The notes under the pieces are model-generated. The model did not search any database, was not told where the DNA came from, and saw nothing but the letters and a program-made list of their open reading frames with translations. From Parapontixanthobacter sp963736595 (GTDB taxonomy: Bacteria; Pseudomonadota; Alphaproteobacteria; Sphingomonadales; Sphingomonadaceae), in assembly GCA_963736595.1 (NCBI GenBank), contig CAVTPG010000011.1, forward strand, positions 62,001 to 126,000: a DNA stretch of 64,000 bases, written 5' to 3'. The position numbers were made by a program, and so were the translations under genes. Positions 36,091 to 44,891 of the stretch are shown here, piece by piece (within the stretch, counting starts at the first letter, position 1; every line of letters begins with the position of its first letter).

Positions 36091-37513
36091 GGCTTCGGGC
36101 CTTCCGCAAAATACGCGATCGTGGCAGCATCGCCAGTTTGCGCAATCAACGCCTGACGCCGTAAAAAGCGCAGCATTCCTTCATCGCCCATCCGGCTGGG
36201 GCCAAGGCCGCTCGCTTTGCGCGAATGGTTGGTGGCATCGCCGACCATGCTGGTGAGCGCGCCGTCCTGCAAGCTGATTGCTCCGGCATCCAACTGCGCG
36301 CCGATCTCAGCGGCTTCATCTAGCGATCCGGCATAGACCGCCGCCGACAAGCCGTATTCGCCCGCGTTTGCCTGGGCGATGGCGTCGGCAATATCGTCGA
36401 AGACCGTCACCGGAATGACCGGGCCAAAGGTTTCCTCGCGCATGACGGCCATATCGGGCGTGACATCGGCAAGGATCGTCGGGCGCAGGAATTTGCCACC
36501 GCCCAAGGTTTCAACTGTGCCGCCTGACAAAATACGCGCGCCCTTGGCTGTGGCATCGGCTATTTGCGCCGCGACTTTATTTGCCTGTGCGGGAAAGATG
36601 AAGGGTCCGAGATGCCCGTTATCCGCATCGGGATAGGTGAGCGCCACTTTGTCCGCCGCTTCGACCAACGCCGCCACAAAAGGCTCGGCTATCTCTTGCG
36701 CGACATAAACTCGCTCGATCGACTGGCACGCTTGCCCGGTTGCCACGATGCTGGCGCGCAACGCCACTTGTGCTGCAACAACGGATCGGCCGAGGCAGTG
36801 ACGATCATTGGATCTTTGCCACCCAATTCAAGATTGGCCGGGATCAGCGCGCGCGCGGCGGCCTCTGCCACTTTGCGACCGGTGGCAGTCGAGCCTGTAA
36901 AGCAGACATAATCGACTGCAGCGACCAGCGCTTCGCCCGTGTCCGCGCCGCCCATGACATAGGACAGCGGCAGTTCCGGAAAATCGGCCAGAATGGCGCG
37001 CATCGGCTCGACAAAACGGGGCGTAACTTCGGAAGGTTTTACCAGCGCCGCGCATCCGGCCATCAAAGCCGGCACAGCATCGATATGGCTCAGGATCACC
37101 GGGAAATTCCACGGAGCAATTGCACCGAATAGCGGGTATGCGGAAAAGGTTGGCGTGATCGTGATGCCCGGTATCGCAGACGGCGTCGCGTCATGCGGCA
37201 ATTGGCCGAACAACTCCGGTCCGCGCGCCGCCCATTTGCGCAAAGAACGCGCGAAAGTCTCGACTTCGATGCGCGCGATCGTCCGGCGACCCGTATCGAT
37301 GCTAAGCGCCTCGATCACGGCATCGCCGTCCTGTTCGATCCGTTCGGCAAGCCTTATCAGCACTTCACTGCGCGCGGTTGCACCACGCGCTTCCCATTCG
37401 CTTTGGATCGCGCGCAGCCGATCGGCCTCTGCTGCAACTTGTGCGCTATCGTCCGTAGCAAATGCGTAATCGGCCTGTCCGGTGCGCGGATTGATTGCTG
37501 TCATTTGCGTCAT
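36087..37513 (-). CDS. Aldehyde dehydrogenase (frameshifted)
   Basis: An NAD(P)-dependent aldehyde dehydrogenase of about 475 residues. The first frame has GAIAPWNFPVILSH, ALVKPSEVTP, CFTGSTATGRKVAEAA and ANLELGGKDPMIV (catalytic Glu). The second has GQACQSIERVYV (nucleophilic Cys), EETFGPVIPVTVFDD and SRMGDEGMLRFLRRQ. Adding one base at about 36773 gives LLQAQVALRASIVATGQACQS. It oxidises an aldehyde, coupled in this unit to deacetylase-type hydrolases. Confidence 0.88.
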
Positions 37514-38427
37514 TGCTGGCTCTCCCAGGCGCGGGTGATCTGCTCGCCGCTGGCAAACCAGACCTCCTCACGCGCGGTCAGATCGGCCAGCAGGTTCTCA
37601 AGCGCTTCGATCCGGTAAGGCAGCCCCATAATGTATGGCGTCAGATGGATCGGCAGCAACCGCGCGGAATGTTGCGCCTCTGCCTCGCGCGCCAGCCAGT
37701 CGCACGCATCACGCATACTCCTGGCCCAACTATCGGCGCTTTGCTGCTGCACCGTGATGATCTGCCGGTCGGACAATTCGTGATTAAGCGGCAGATTGAT
37801 AAGCCCATTATTGAACCGATAAGGCAGCTCGTCATTCACCCAGTCGCAGCAATAGGTGAGGCCGTGTTCCTGCAAAATGTCGAGCGTGTTGAAGCTTTGT
37901 TGCCGCGCAATCGAAAGCCAGCCCGACGGTTTGATGCCGCAAGCCGATTGCAGCCGGGTCAGTGCATCGTCGATCAATTTGCGTTCGGCTTCGTCGCTTA
38001 GCGAGGAGTCAATCGTGCCGTTCATATCGGTCGAATGCGCAATAATCTCATGGCCGCGCTCGATCACCGAAGCGATCAACTCCGGGTAGCGCTCGGCCAC
38101 GGCGGCATTGGTAGCAAAGCTCGCTGTCACACCAGCTCGCTCGAACGCATCGAGGAAGCGAAACACGCCGACCCGGTTGCCATAATCGCGCGCAGTATAA
38201 TGGCGATAGTCGGGATATGGCGTCACCATGTGTCCCGGCGCGCGGAACGGATCATCCGACGGCTCGATCGGGAACCATTCGAGGCTGACGCACACGAACA
38301 CCGCCACACTTTTATCGCCCGGCCAGCGCATTGGCTTACGCTGGTGAATATTCGACCAGTCATAAAGCGTGTGATCGTAGCCTTCACGGCGTTTGGGATA
38401 GTTCGTATAGCTGTCGGGCAAGCTCAT
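37510..38427 (-). CDS. PuuE-like polysaccharide deacetylase family hydrolase, second copy
   Basis: A NodB-fold protein of 305 residues. It contains MRWPGDKSVAVFVCVSLEWFPIEP, VGVFRFLDAFERAGVTASFATNAAV, GHEIIAHSTDMNGTI and a C-terminal LPIHLTPYIMGLPYRIEALENLL. The layout matches the PuuE/cyclic-imide-hydrolase-like group. The start MSLPDSY follows GGAGCCAGCA. It overlaps its neighbours on both sides (aldehyde dehydrogenase and the third deacetylase), so it is co-translated. Confidence 0.82.
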   Translation of the reverse strand: MSLPDSYTNYPKRREGYDHTLYDWSNIHQRKPMRWPGDKSVAVFVCVSLEWFPIEPSDDPFRAPGHMVTPYPDYRHYTARDYGNRVGVFRFLDAFERAGVTASFATNAAVAERYPELIASVIERGHEIIAHSTDMNGTIDSSLSDEAERKLIDDALTRLQSACGIKPSGWLSIARQQSFNTLDILQEHGLTYCCDWVNDELPYRFNNGLINLPLNHELSDRQIITVQQQSADSWARSMRDACDWLAREAEAQHSARLLPIHLTPYIMGLPYRIEALENLLADLTAREEVWFASGEQITRAWESQQ

Positions 38428-39317
38428 TGCTGGCTCCTCCACGCATCCACGATCTCGCCCGCACGGGCAATCCATGCGCGCCCATCCTTGGCAATGTGTT
38501 CCAGCGCTTCCTCGAATGGGCCGATCCGGTGCGGCTGTCCGATCAGGTAAGCGTGCAGGGGAATGCACATCACCGTCCCGGAACGCTCGCCTTCGCGCGC
38601 CAGCCGCTCAAACTGCCGGACCAGCGTATCGGCATATTCGCGGCCCGACATATTATAGACGAAAAAGCCGTAATGATCGTTCACTTCGAGGCTGTAGGGG
38701 ATCGACGCCAGCTGGCCGCTGGCAACTTTCACCTCCTGCACCTGATCATCGTGATACAAATCGCAGGTGTAATCGAGGCCATATTCCGCAATCAGGTCGA
38801 GTGTGCGCGGCGTATGCGTCAGGGCCGGGGCCAGCCAGCCGCGAATGCGTTGCCCGGTCGCATCTTCGACAGTCCGGATCGAATCCTCGATGATGGCGCG
38901 TTCCTGCGCTTCGGTCATGTCATACGCGTAGCGCGTGTTGTAAATTCCGTGGCTGAAGAATTCCCACCCGCGCGCATCCGCATCGGCCACCACTTCGGGG
39001 TGATGCTGGCACAAGGCGACGGACAGGCTGACCGAACCGGGAAAGCCGTGCCGCGTCATGACATCTGCCATACGCCAGTGCGAGACGCGGTTGGCATGGT
39101 CGCGATGGGAATAGCCCACCACACTTGGCGCTAAATGTGGCCACGCCTTGCGCTTGGGGTGAGCGGGCGGGTCGATCTCGTAATATTCAAGGTTAGGCGC
39201 AACCCATACGGCGCAGGTCTTGCCTTCGGGCCAGGTGATCTTCTGGCGCGCATTATAGGGGTGGTAGTCGTATAGTCCGGGATCGCCCGCCTCTTGCGTT
39301 ATGCTGTCTGGCATCAA
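38424..39317 (-). CDS. PuuE-like polysaccharide deacetylase family hydrolase, third copy
   Basis: A 297-residue homologue of the adjacent gene. It has WPEGKTCAVWVAPNLEYYEIDPP, RMADVMTRHGFPGSVSLSVALCQHHPE, RGWEFFSHGIYNTRY and MCIPLHAYLIGQPHRIGPFEEAL. The GHE of the other copies is GWE here, so one His ligand position differs. The tandem pair may form a heteromer or act on two ring or amide intermediates. Confidence 0.82.
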   Translation of the reverse strand: MMPDSITQEAGDPGLYDYHPYNARQKITWPEGKTCAVWVAPNLEYYEIDPPAHPKRKAWPHLAPSVVGYSHRDHANRVSHWRMADVMTRHGFPGSVSLSVALCQHHPEVVADADARGWEFFSHGIYNTRYAYDMTEAQERAIIEDSIRTVEDATGQRIRGWLAPALTHTPRTLDLIAEYGLDYTCDLYHDDQVQEVKVASGQLASIPYSLEVNDHYGFFVYNMSGREYADTLVRQFERLAREGERSGTVMCIPLHAYLIGQPHRIGPFEEALEHIAKDGRAWIARAGEIVDAWRSQQ

Positions 39318-39994
39318 TGCGCCTCCAGCCAGTCGATCACCACCTGCACCGGCTCGACATCGGCATATTTCAATTGCAGGTCGGTGAGATTGGCGAAGTG
39401 ATAGGATTCATGTTTGTCCGCGCAGGTTTCGATGGGAACGATAGTGCGATAGCCGTGGCTTAAGGCATCCACCGCCGTTGCGCGAACGCAGCCTGAGGTA
39501 GAGCCACCCGTCACCACCACCGTATCGACCTTATGAAAGGTGAGATAGCTGGCCAGCGGCGTCTGGAAAAAAGCGCTCGGCATATGTTTGGTGTAGGTGA
39601 GATCGTCATCGGCAATATCACAGCGCGGATCGAATTGATGCCGCTCGCTATCGTGCTTGATGTTCTGCAGCGAATCTTGCGTATCGGTGCGCGTCCCCCA
39701 CACTCCGGCATCGCCGGCATCATCTTTGTAAGCCACCCGGCTCCAGATTACCGGCATATTCCGGCTTCGGGCCAATACGCTGATCCGGTTGATATACTCG
39801 ATCTGTTTGGGGTCGGTTTCATATGCAGTCTTGAACAAATCCGTTCTGGTATAAGCTTGCTGCACATCGACATTCACGATGGCGAGTTTTTCTCCAAAGC
39901 CGAATTTCTTGCGCGCCGGATTGGCCATAACTTCCTCGAACAGCGCGCGTGCCGTGCGTCCATCCTCGATCATTTTCGTGCCCAGCAGCGTCAT
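39314..39994 (-). CDS. Isochorismatase-family (cysteine) amidohydrolase
   Basis: A 226-residue cysteine hydrolase of the isochorismatase-like family, resembling N-carbamoylsarcosine and maleamate amidohydrolases. The Asp (AIVNVDVQQAYTR), Lys (LTYTKHMPSAFF) and nucleophilic Cys (TGGSTSGCVRATAVDALSHGY) are all present. It probably releases ammonia or a carbamoyl group from a linear amide made by the deacetylase-type ring openers beside it. It heads the leftward unit, and operator site G lies in the divergent region. Confidence 0.9.
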   Translation of the reverse strand: MTLLGTKMIEDGRTARALFEEVMANPARKKFGFGEKLAIVNVDVQQAYTRTDLFKTAYETDPKQIEYINRISVLARSRNMPVIWSRVAYKDDAGDAGVWGTRTDTQDSLQNIKHDSERHQFDPRCDIADDDLTYTKHMPSAFFQTPLASYLTFHKVDTVVVTGGSTSGCVRATAVDALSHGYRTIVPIETCADKHESYHFANLTDLQLKYADVEPVQVVIDWLEAH

Positions 39995-40060
39995 CGCGTC
40001 ATCCTTTGCCCAATTGCGTTTTGACGGGAAGAATAAACGCCGTTAGGAAGTTGTCGAGTG

Positions 40061-40080
40061 AAATTTGTCCGGACAAATTT
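40061..40080. promoter_or_regulatory. Perfect 20-bp palindromic operator, site G (core TTGTCCGGACAA at 40065-40076)
   Basis: AAATTTGTCCGGACAAATTT is the most symmetric of the eight sites. It lies in the 85-bp gap between the divergent isochorismatase and alpha/beta hydrolase genes and touches the hydrolase start, so a bound protein would block both directions. Confidence 0.85.
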
Positions 40081-41429
40081 TGAAGCAGATAACGCGCCAT
40101 ATCCTAACCCTCCCTGCAACGGGACGACGTGTCCATTACCGCCGCTGCGGTAGCGGTCCGGTGCTGTTGATGGTCCATCAAAGCCCGCGCAGCTCTGCCG
40201 AATATGAACCGCTGATGCGGCAATGGGCTAAGCATTTTACTTGCATCGCTCCCGACACGCCCGGTTTTGGACAATCGGACCCGCTGACCAAAGCCGATGG
40301 AAATGCGCCGGAAATTGCCGACTTCGCCGATGCGCTGGCGGAATTCCTCGCGGCTGTCGGGGTCGCGCGCTGTGCCGCTTATGGATTTCATTCCGGCGGC
40401 ATCATTCTGGTTACGGCCCTAAAGCGGCATCCCGACTTGTTTTCCAGCCTCGCCATTGGCGGCTATGCCATCTGGACCGAAGCGGAAATGGCGTTGTTCG
40501 GTGAGAATTACCTGCCCGAATTCCATCCCACTTCCTATGGCGAACATCTCACTTGGCTATGGAACCGGATGCTGGAGCAAAGCTGGTTCTTCCCGTGGTT
40601 CGATGTCCGTGACGAGGCGCGTCTGACAGTTGCGCACGCCGATATCGCGCGAGTCGATCAGGCGGTGAGCGAGATGTTGGATGCTGGAAATGCCTATCAG
40701 GCAGGCTATGGGGCGGTGCTGCGCGCATCACGCGATATTCCGCCACCCGAAGCCATCACGCCGCCGGTTCTCATTACCGCGTATGACGGCGATCCGTTGC
40801 AGGCGCATATCGACCGGCTGGGCAAAATGCCCGCAGGCTGGGAAGCGCACAAAGTCGGCAGTCCGGCTGAACATCAGGCAGCGAGCCTCGCCTTTCTGAA
40901 CGCGCAAACGCATGATCCATGCCCGGAACTGGCGGAGGACGCGGAGGAAGGCTGGCTGCAATTGGATGAGGGTCTGATCCATTGGCGCGGGGTACAAGGT
41001 GGCCGCCTGAACCTGCACCCACCGGCTGGTGAAATGGCAGAACCACAAGACGGCGAATGTGCCATCGACGTGCCGGGTCACGGCCTCTCGGATAATGTTC
41101 CCGACATTTCAGCAGCGATCCATGCGGCGGCCAATGCTCTGTCTGCTTCGGAAATTGTCTGGCCTGCCGTGCCCATCGGCGATGAAGAGCAGCTTTATCC
41201 CGATTTGACGCCTGACCGCTTCGGCAGCCATTTGCTGAAAGCATGGAGCGCCGCCCGCGCAGAAGTGTTGTTCGATCCGTGGTATGCTGCCGATATCGGA
41301 CACGCCTTGCCGGTGGATCAGTTGGCGCTCGATCCCGCTTCTATCGCTTTGCGCGCTCGCGCACGATTACGGGCCGGAGATGCCGCCCGACGCTATCACA
41401 ATTTGCTGGAATCGAAGGAGATATCATGA
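40080..41429 (+). CDS. Alpha/beta hydrolase with a duplicated-looking C-terminal half
   Basis: A protein of about 449 residues. Residues 1-265 form an alpha/beta hydrolase (VLLMVHQSPRSSAEYEPLM, CIAPDTPGFGQSD). The nucleophile elbow reads YGFHSGGIIL, so His occupies the usual Ser position; G-x-H-(S/T)-G is seen in some hydrolase subgroups. Residues 270-450 repeat hydrolase-like elements (LIHWRGVQGG, AIDVPGHGLSDN) without a clear active site. The start is unclear: TTG at 40080 is used, but TTG at 40065, inside the operator, is also in frame. It may act like N-formylmaleamate deformylase-type hydrolases, paired with the isochorismatase; this is inference. Confidence 0.75.
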   Translation: MKQITRHILTLPATGRRVHYRRCGSGPVLLMVHQSPRSSAEYEPLMRQWAKHFTCIAPDTPGFGQSDPLTKADGNAPEIADFADALAEFLAAVGVARCAAYGFHSGGIILVTALKRHPDLFSSLAIGGYAIWTEAEMALFGENYLPEFHPTSYGEHLTWLWNRMLEQSWFFPWFDVRDEARLTVAHADIARVDQAVSEMLDAGNAYQAGYGAVLRASRDIPPPEAITPPVLITAYDGDPLQAHIDRLGKMPAGWEAHKVGSPAEHQAASLAFLNAQTHDPCPELAEDAEEGWLQLDEGLIHWRGVQGGRLNLHPPAGEMAEPQDGECAIDVPGHGLSDNVPDISAAIHAAANALSASEIVWPAVPIGDEEQLYPDLTPDRFGSHLLKAWSAARAEVLFDPWYAADIGHALPVDQLALDPASIALRARARLRAGDAARRYHNLLESKEIS

Positions 41430-41974
41430 TCGACATAGCCAAGGAAATGCCGCTGCTCGCTCGCCATGAAGGCGTGTGGGACGGCGTCTATACCTACTTT
41501 AACGATGCGAACGAGAAGATCGACGAACACGCCAGCCGCCTGCTGTGCCGCATTCCCGAAGATGGTCCGCACCCCTATCACCAGACCAATCACTACCGCT
41601 GGGCCGATGGCAAGACCGAGATGCGCGACTTCCCGGCAGAATATCGCGACGGGCGCATCTGGTGGGACAATGATTTGATCCAGGGATGGGCGGCGGAAGT
41701 TCCATTGGACGAATATAAACGCACGATGATGCTGTATTGGCAGCGCACCGGCGATCCGAGCCTGTATCTTTATGAGCAGATCCAGATTGCGGATGACGGG
41801 CAGAGCCGGTGCCGCACATGGCACTGGATCCGCGATGGCAAACTTGAAACCCGCACAGCCATTCAGGAACGCTTCGTGACCAAAGACTGGCGCAAGATTG
41901 ACGCGGAAATGCAGGAAGCCAGTGAGAATGGCACTGTTGTCCAATTTGGCGGCGGTCCGGGTTTCGGGGGCTGA
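41426..41974 (+). CDS. Trp-rich calycin-like protein (DUF3598-type), copy 2
   Basis: A 182-residue paralogue of the protein at 35626. It shows RHEGVWDGVYTYFNDANEKIDEHASRLLCRIPEDGPHPYHQTNHYRWADGKTEMRDFP and ends in a Gly-rich tail. The start has AAGGAG at an ideal distance and overlaps the hydrolase stop. Copies 1 and 2 sit in opposite units that diverge from site G. Confidence 0.65.
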   Translation: MIDIAKEMPLLARHEGVWDGVYTYFNDANEKIDEHASRLLCRIPEDGPHPYHQTNHYRWADGKTEMRDFPAEYRDGRIWWDNDLIQGWAAEVPLDEYKRTMMLYWQRTGDPSLYLYEQIQIADDGQSRCRTWHWIRDGKLETRTAIQERFVTKDWRKIDAEMQEASENGTVVQFGGGPGFGG

Positions 41975-41989
41975 AGTAACCAAGCCACC

Positions 41990-43369
41990 ATGCCCCAAAC
42001 ATTGTTCGATAAAATCTGGTCTGCGCATAACATTGCCGAGACGCCGGGCGGCGGGGCGCTGATCGCGATCGATCGCGTGTTTTTGCACGAGCGGACCGGA
42101 GCAGCGGCATTGAACCGCATGGCCGAGCAGGGGCGCAGCGTCCGCGATCCGGCTCGTGTATTTGCCGTGATGGATCACATTGTCGATACGCGGATTGGAC
42201 GCGGCGACGGCACTCTGATGAAAGGCGGCGAGGCGTTCATTACCGAAACGCGCGCTGCCTGTCAGGCCGCCGGAATTACGCTGTTCGACGTTAACGACCG
42301 CGATCAGGGTATCGTCCATGTCATCTCGCCCGAGCTGGGCATTGTGTTACCGGGCGTGACGCTGGTCGCACCCGACAGCCACACCTGCACGCAAGGCGCG
42401 TTCGGTGCGCTGGCATGGGGCATCGGATCGAGCGAAGCGGAACACGCGATGGCGACCGGTACTTTGCGGATGGAGCGCCCCAAAACCATGCGCGTGACCT
42501 TCGGCGGAGTGCTGGCGCGGGGCGTCACAGCCAAAGATATGGCGCTGCATTTGATCGCCACTTACAGTGCTGGCGGCGGCGCGGCCCATGCCGTTGAATT
42601 TGCCGGTGAAGCGGTGGCAGCGCTGGACATGGAAGCGCGTATGACGCTGTGCAATATGGCGACCGAATTCGGCGCAATGACGGGCATTATTGCACCTGAC
42701 GCCAAGACCTATGCGTATCTTGCCGGACGCCGCTACGCGCCTGATGCATTTGCCGAACCCTATTGGAAGACGCTGCACAGCGACGCCGAGGCGGTGTTCG
42801 ATCGCGAGCTAGTAATTGATGCAAGCGAGATCGCGCCGATGGTCAGCTGGGGCACCAGTCCGGAACAAGCGATACAAGTCACCGCCAATGTGCCGGCTGG
42901 CCCGGCTAAAAGTCACGAATATATCGGCCTTGAGGAAGGTGCGCCGCTTGCCGGAACACGGATCGACGTTGCCTTTATCGGGAGCTGCACGAACAGCCGG
43001 ATATCGGATTTGCGGAGAGCGGCGGAGCTGCTGAAAGGTCGGCGGATCGCAGGCCACATCAAGACAGCGCTGGTCGTGCCGGGGTCGTCCGAGGTGCGCC
43101 GTCAGGCCGAAGCCGAGGGATTGGATCGCATTTTCACCGATGCCGGTTTCGATTGGCGCATGAGCGGCTGCTCCCTATGCTTTTACGCAGGCGGCGAAGG
43201 GTTTGCCGCAGGCAGTCGCACGATCTCGTCCACCAATCGCAATTTTCAAGGGCGACAGGGTCCGGGCATCCGCACGCATATCGCCTCGCCCGAAACCGTG
43301 GCCGCCAGCGCCATTGCCGGAGCAATCGCCGACCCGCGTGAGTTTATGCGCGAAGTCGAGGCGGCATGA
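41990..43369 (+). CDS. LeuC-like hydro-lyase, large subunit
   Basis: A 459-residue aconitase-family large subunit. It has AIDRVFLHERTGAAALNRM, VAPDSHTCTQGAFGALAWGIGSSEAEHAMATGTL, and the [4Fe-4S] cysteines in FIGSCTNSRISDLRRAAELL and GCSLCFYAGGEGFAAGSR. Relatives are isopropylmalate isomerase, citraconate hydratase and 2,3-dimethylmalate dehydratase. Because it lies in a catabolic operon with a lyase and a CoA transferase, a hydratase of an alkylmaleate-type acid is more likely than leucine synthesis. It overlaps the small-subunit gene. Confidence 0.88.
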   Translation: MPQTLFDKIWSAHNIAETPGGGALIAIDRVFLHERTGAAALNRMAEQGRSVRDPARVFAVMDHIVDTRIGRGDGTLMKGGEAFITETRAACQAAGITLFDVNDRDQGIVHVISPELGIVLPGVTLVAPDSHTCTQGAFGALAWGIGSSEAEHAMATGTLRMERPKTMRVTFGGVLARGVTAKDMALHLIATYSAGGGAAHAVEFAGEAVAALDMEARMTLCNMATEFGAMTGIIAPDAKTYAYLAGRRYAPDAFAEPYWKTLHSDAEAVFDRELVIDASEIAPMVSWGTSPEQAIQVTANVPAGPAKSHEYIGLEEGAPLAGTRIDVAFIGSCTNSRISDLRRAAELLKGRRIAGHIKTALVVPGSSEVRRQAEAEGLDRIFTDAGFDWRMSGCSLCFYAGGEGFAAGSRTISSTNRNFQGRQGPGIRTHIASPETVAASAIAGAIADPREFMREVEAA

Positions 43370-43974
43370 CGCCATTCCCACAGCCTTTGTCCGGCATTCC
43401 CGCACCGCTGATCCGCGACAATATCGACACTGACACGATCATTCCGAGCCGTGAAATGCGCACGACCGGGCGCGAAGGACTGGCCGATGGTCTGTTTGCG
43501 CCGTGGCGATATAGCGACGCGGATAAGCGCGCAGAGGACAGTGATTTCGTGCTGAATAGGCCCGCGTATCGTGATGCGACAATCCTGCTGGGCGGAGCGA
43601 ATTTCGGATGCGGTTCGAGCCGCGAACACGCGGTCTGGGCTTTGCGCGAATGGGGCATTGATTGCATCATCGCCGACAGCTTCGCACCGATCTTCTATGG
43701 CAATTGCATCCGAAATGGGATTTTGCCCGTCACGTTGGAACGCGACGCAATCGAAAGGCTGATCGACCAGGTCATTGCCATCGATCTGGTCGCGCAAATT
43801 GTAACTGCGCAAGGTTTGGAACACCCGTTCACTATCGGCGCAGAAGCACGGCAAATGCTGCTCGAAGGGCTGGACGCCATCGACCTGACGATGACCATGC
43901 AACCGGCAATCAAACAATGGACCATGAGCGACCGGACAGCGCGCCCGTGGGTCTATCTGGAACAAATGACATGA
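43366..43974 (+). CDS. LeuD-like hydro-lyase, small subunit
   Basis: A 202-residue swivel-domain subunit. It shows LIRDNIDTDTIIPSREM and LLGGANFGCGSSREHAVWALREWGIDCIIADSFAPIFYGNCIRNGILPV. It completes the heterodimer with the preceding gene, which it overlaps by four bases. The substrate loop after DTDTIIP (SREMRTTGREGLADGLF) resembles LeuD-type (I/L)P..FL.. regions only loosely, in line with another substrate. Confidence 0.9.
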   Translation: MTPFPQPLSGIPAPLIRDNIDTDTIIPSREMRTTGREGLADGLFAPWRYSDADKRAEDSDFVLNRPAYRDATILLGGANFGCGSSREHAVWALREWGIDCIIADSFAPIFYGNCIRNGILPVTLERDAIERLIDQVIAIDLVAQIVTAQGLEHPFTIGAEARQMLLEGLDAIDLTMTMQPAIKQWTMSDRTARPWVYLEQMT

Positions 43975-44891
43975 CCGAAATTCTCATCTCCGAAGTCGGC
44001 CCTCGCGACGGTTTGCAATCCATCGATCGCGTCATGCCGCTGGAAGCTAAGAAACGCTGGATCGCCGCAGAAGCGGCCGCCGGCGTGCGCGAAATTGAAG
44101 TCGGCAGCTTCGTTCCGCCTGCATTGTTGCCGCAAATGGCCGATACGGCCGAGCTGGTCGCCTTCGCCAAGACGGTGGCAGGGCTGACGGTCGTCGCGCT
44201 TGTGCCAAATGCGAAAGGTATGGCGCGAGCAGCACAAGCAGGCGTCGATGCAGTCAGCATTCCGTTTTCCATGAGCGAGACGCACTCGATCAAAAATGTG
44301 CGCAAGGACCATCGCGCGATGTTGGAGGAAATCCGCGCTGCGGCGGGAATCGCGCGTGAATATGATATCCATTTTGCGGTCGGGCTGGCCACGGCATTCG
44401 GCTGTACGATCGAAGGCGCGGTGAGCGAAGATACTGTGGTTCGCCTCGCGGAACAGGCTGTGGCGGCTGGCGCGCAGGAGCTTAGCTTGTCGGACACGAC
44501 CGGATATGCCGACCCTGCGCAAATCCGCCGCCTGACGCGCAAAGTTCAAAGCGCAGTTGGTGTGGAAATGCTCACGACCCTGCACCTGCACAACACGCGC
44601 GGGCTGGGCCTCGCTAATGTGGTCGCCGGGCTGGAGGAGGGCATCACGACGTTCGATGCTTCGCTTGGTGGATTGGGCGGTTGTCCTTTCGCACCGGGTG
44701 CAAGCGGCAATCTCGTCACCGAAGATCTGGTGCTGATGCTGAATGCGATGGGCTGCAAAACGGGCATCGACCTCGACAAATTGCTGAAAGTGCGCGCAAT
44801 TTTGGAAGAGGCGCTGCCCGGTGAGCCGCTTTACGGTTTTGCCGCCGATGCCGGACCGATGCTGGATTATGCCGACAGGATCGCGCGATGA
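43971..44891 (+). CDS. HMG-CoA lyase-like aldolase
   Basis: A 306-residue DRE-TIM metallolyase. It has ILISEVGPRDGLQSIDRVMPLEAKKRWI, LHLHNTRGLGLANVVAGLEEGITTFDASLGGLGGCPFAPGASGNLVTEDLVLML. These match HMG-CoA lyase, including the GGCPxAxGxxGN loop with its active-site Cys. It cleaves a 3-hydroxy-3-alkyl-acyl-CoA to acetyl- or propionyl-CoA plus a keto acid. It overlaps LeuD and the CoA transferase (ATGA junctions), so the products are made together. Confidence 0.92.
   Translation: MTEILISEVGPRDGLQSIDRVMPLEAKKRWIAAEAAAGVREIEVGSFVPPALLPQMADTAELVAFAKTVAGLTVVALVPNAKGMARAAQAGVDAVSIPFSMSETHSIKNVRKDHRAMLEEIRAAAGIAREYDIHFAVGLATAFGCTIEGAVSEDTVVRLAEQAVAAGAQELSLSDTTGYADPAQIRRLTRKVQSAVGVEMLTTLHLHNTRGLGLANVVAGLEEGITTFDASLGGLGGCPFAPGASGNLVTEDLVLMLNAMGCKTGIDLDKLLKVRAILEEALPGEPLYGFAADAGPMLDYADRIAR

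Noticed and set aside
41990..43974. Leucine biosynthesis leuCD
   Set aside because: No other leucine genes are nearby, and the pair overlaps catabolic lyase and CoA transferase genes under a shared regulon; the catabolic reading was preferred, though not proven.
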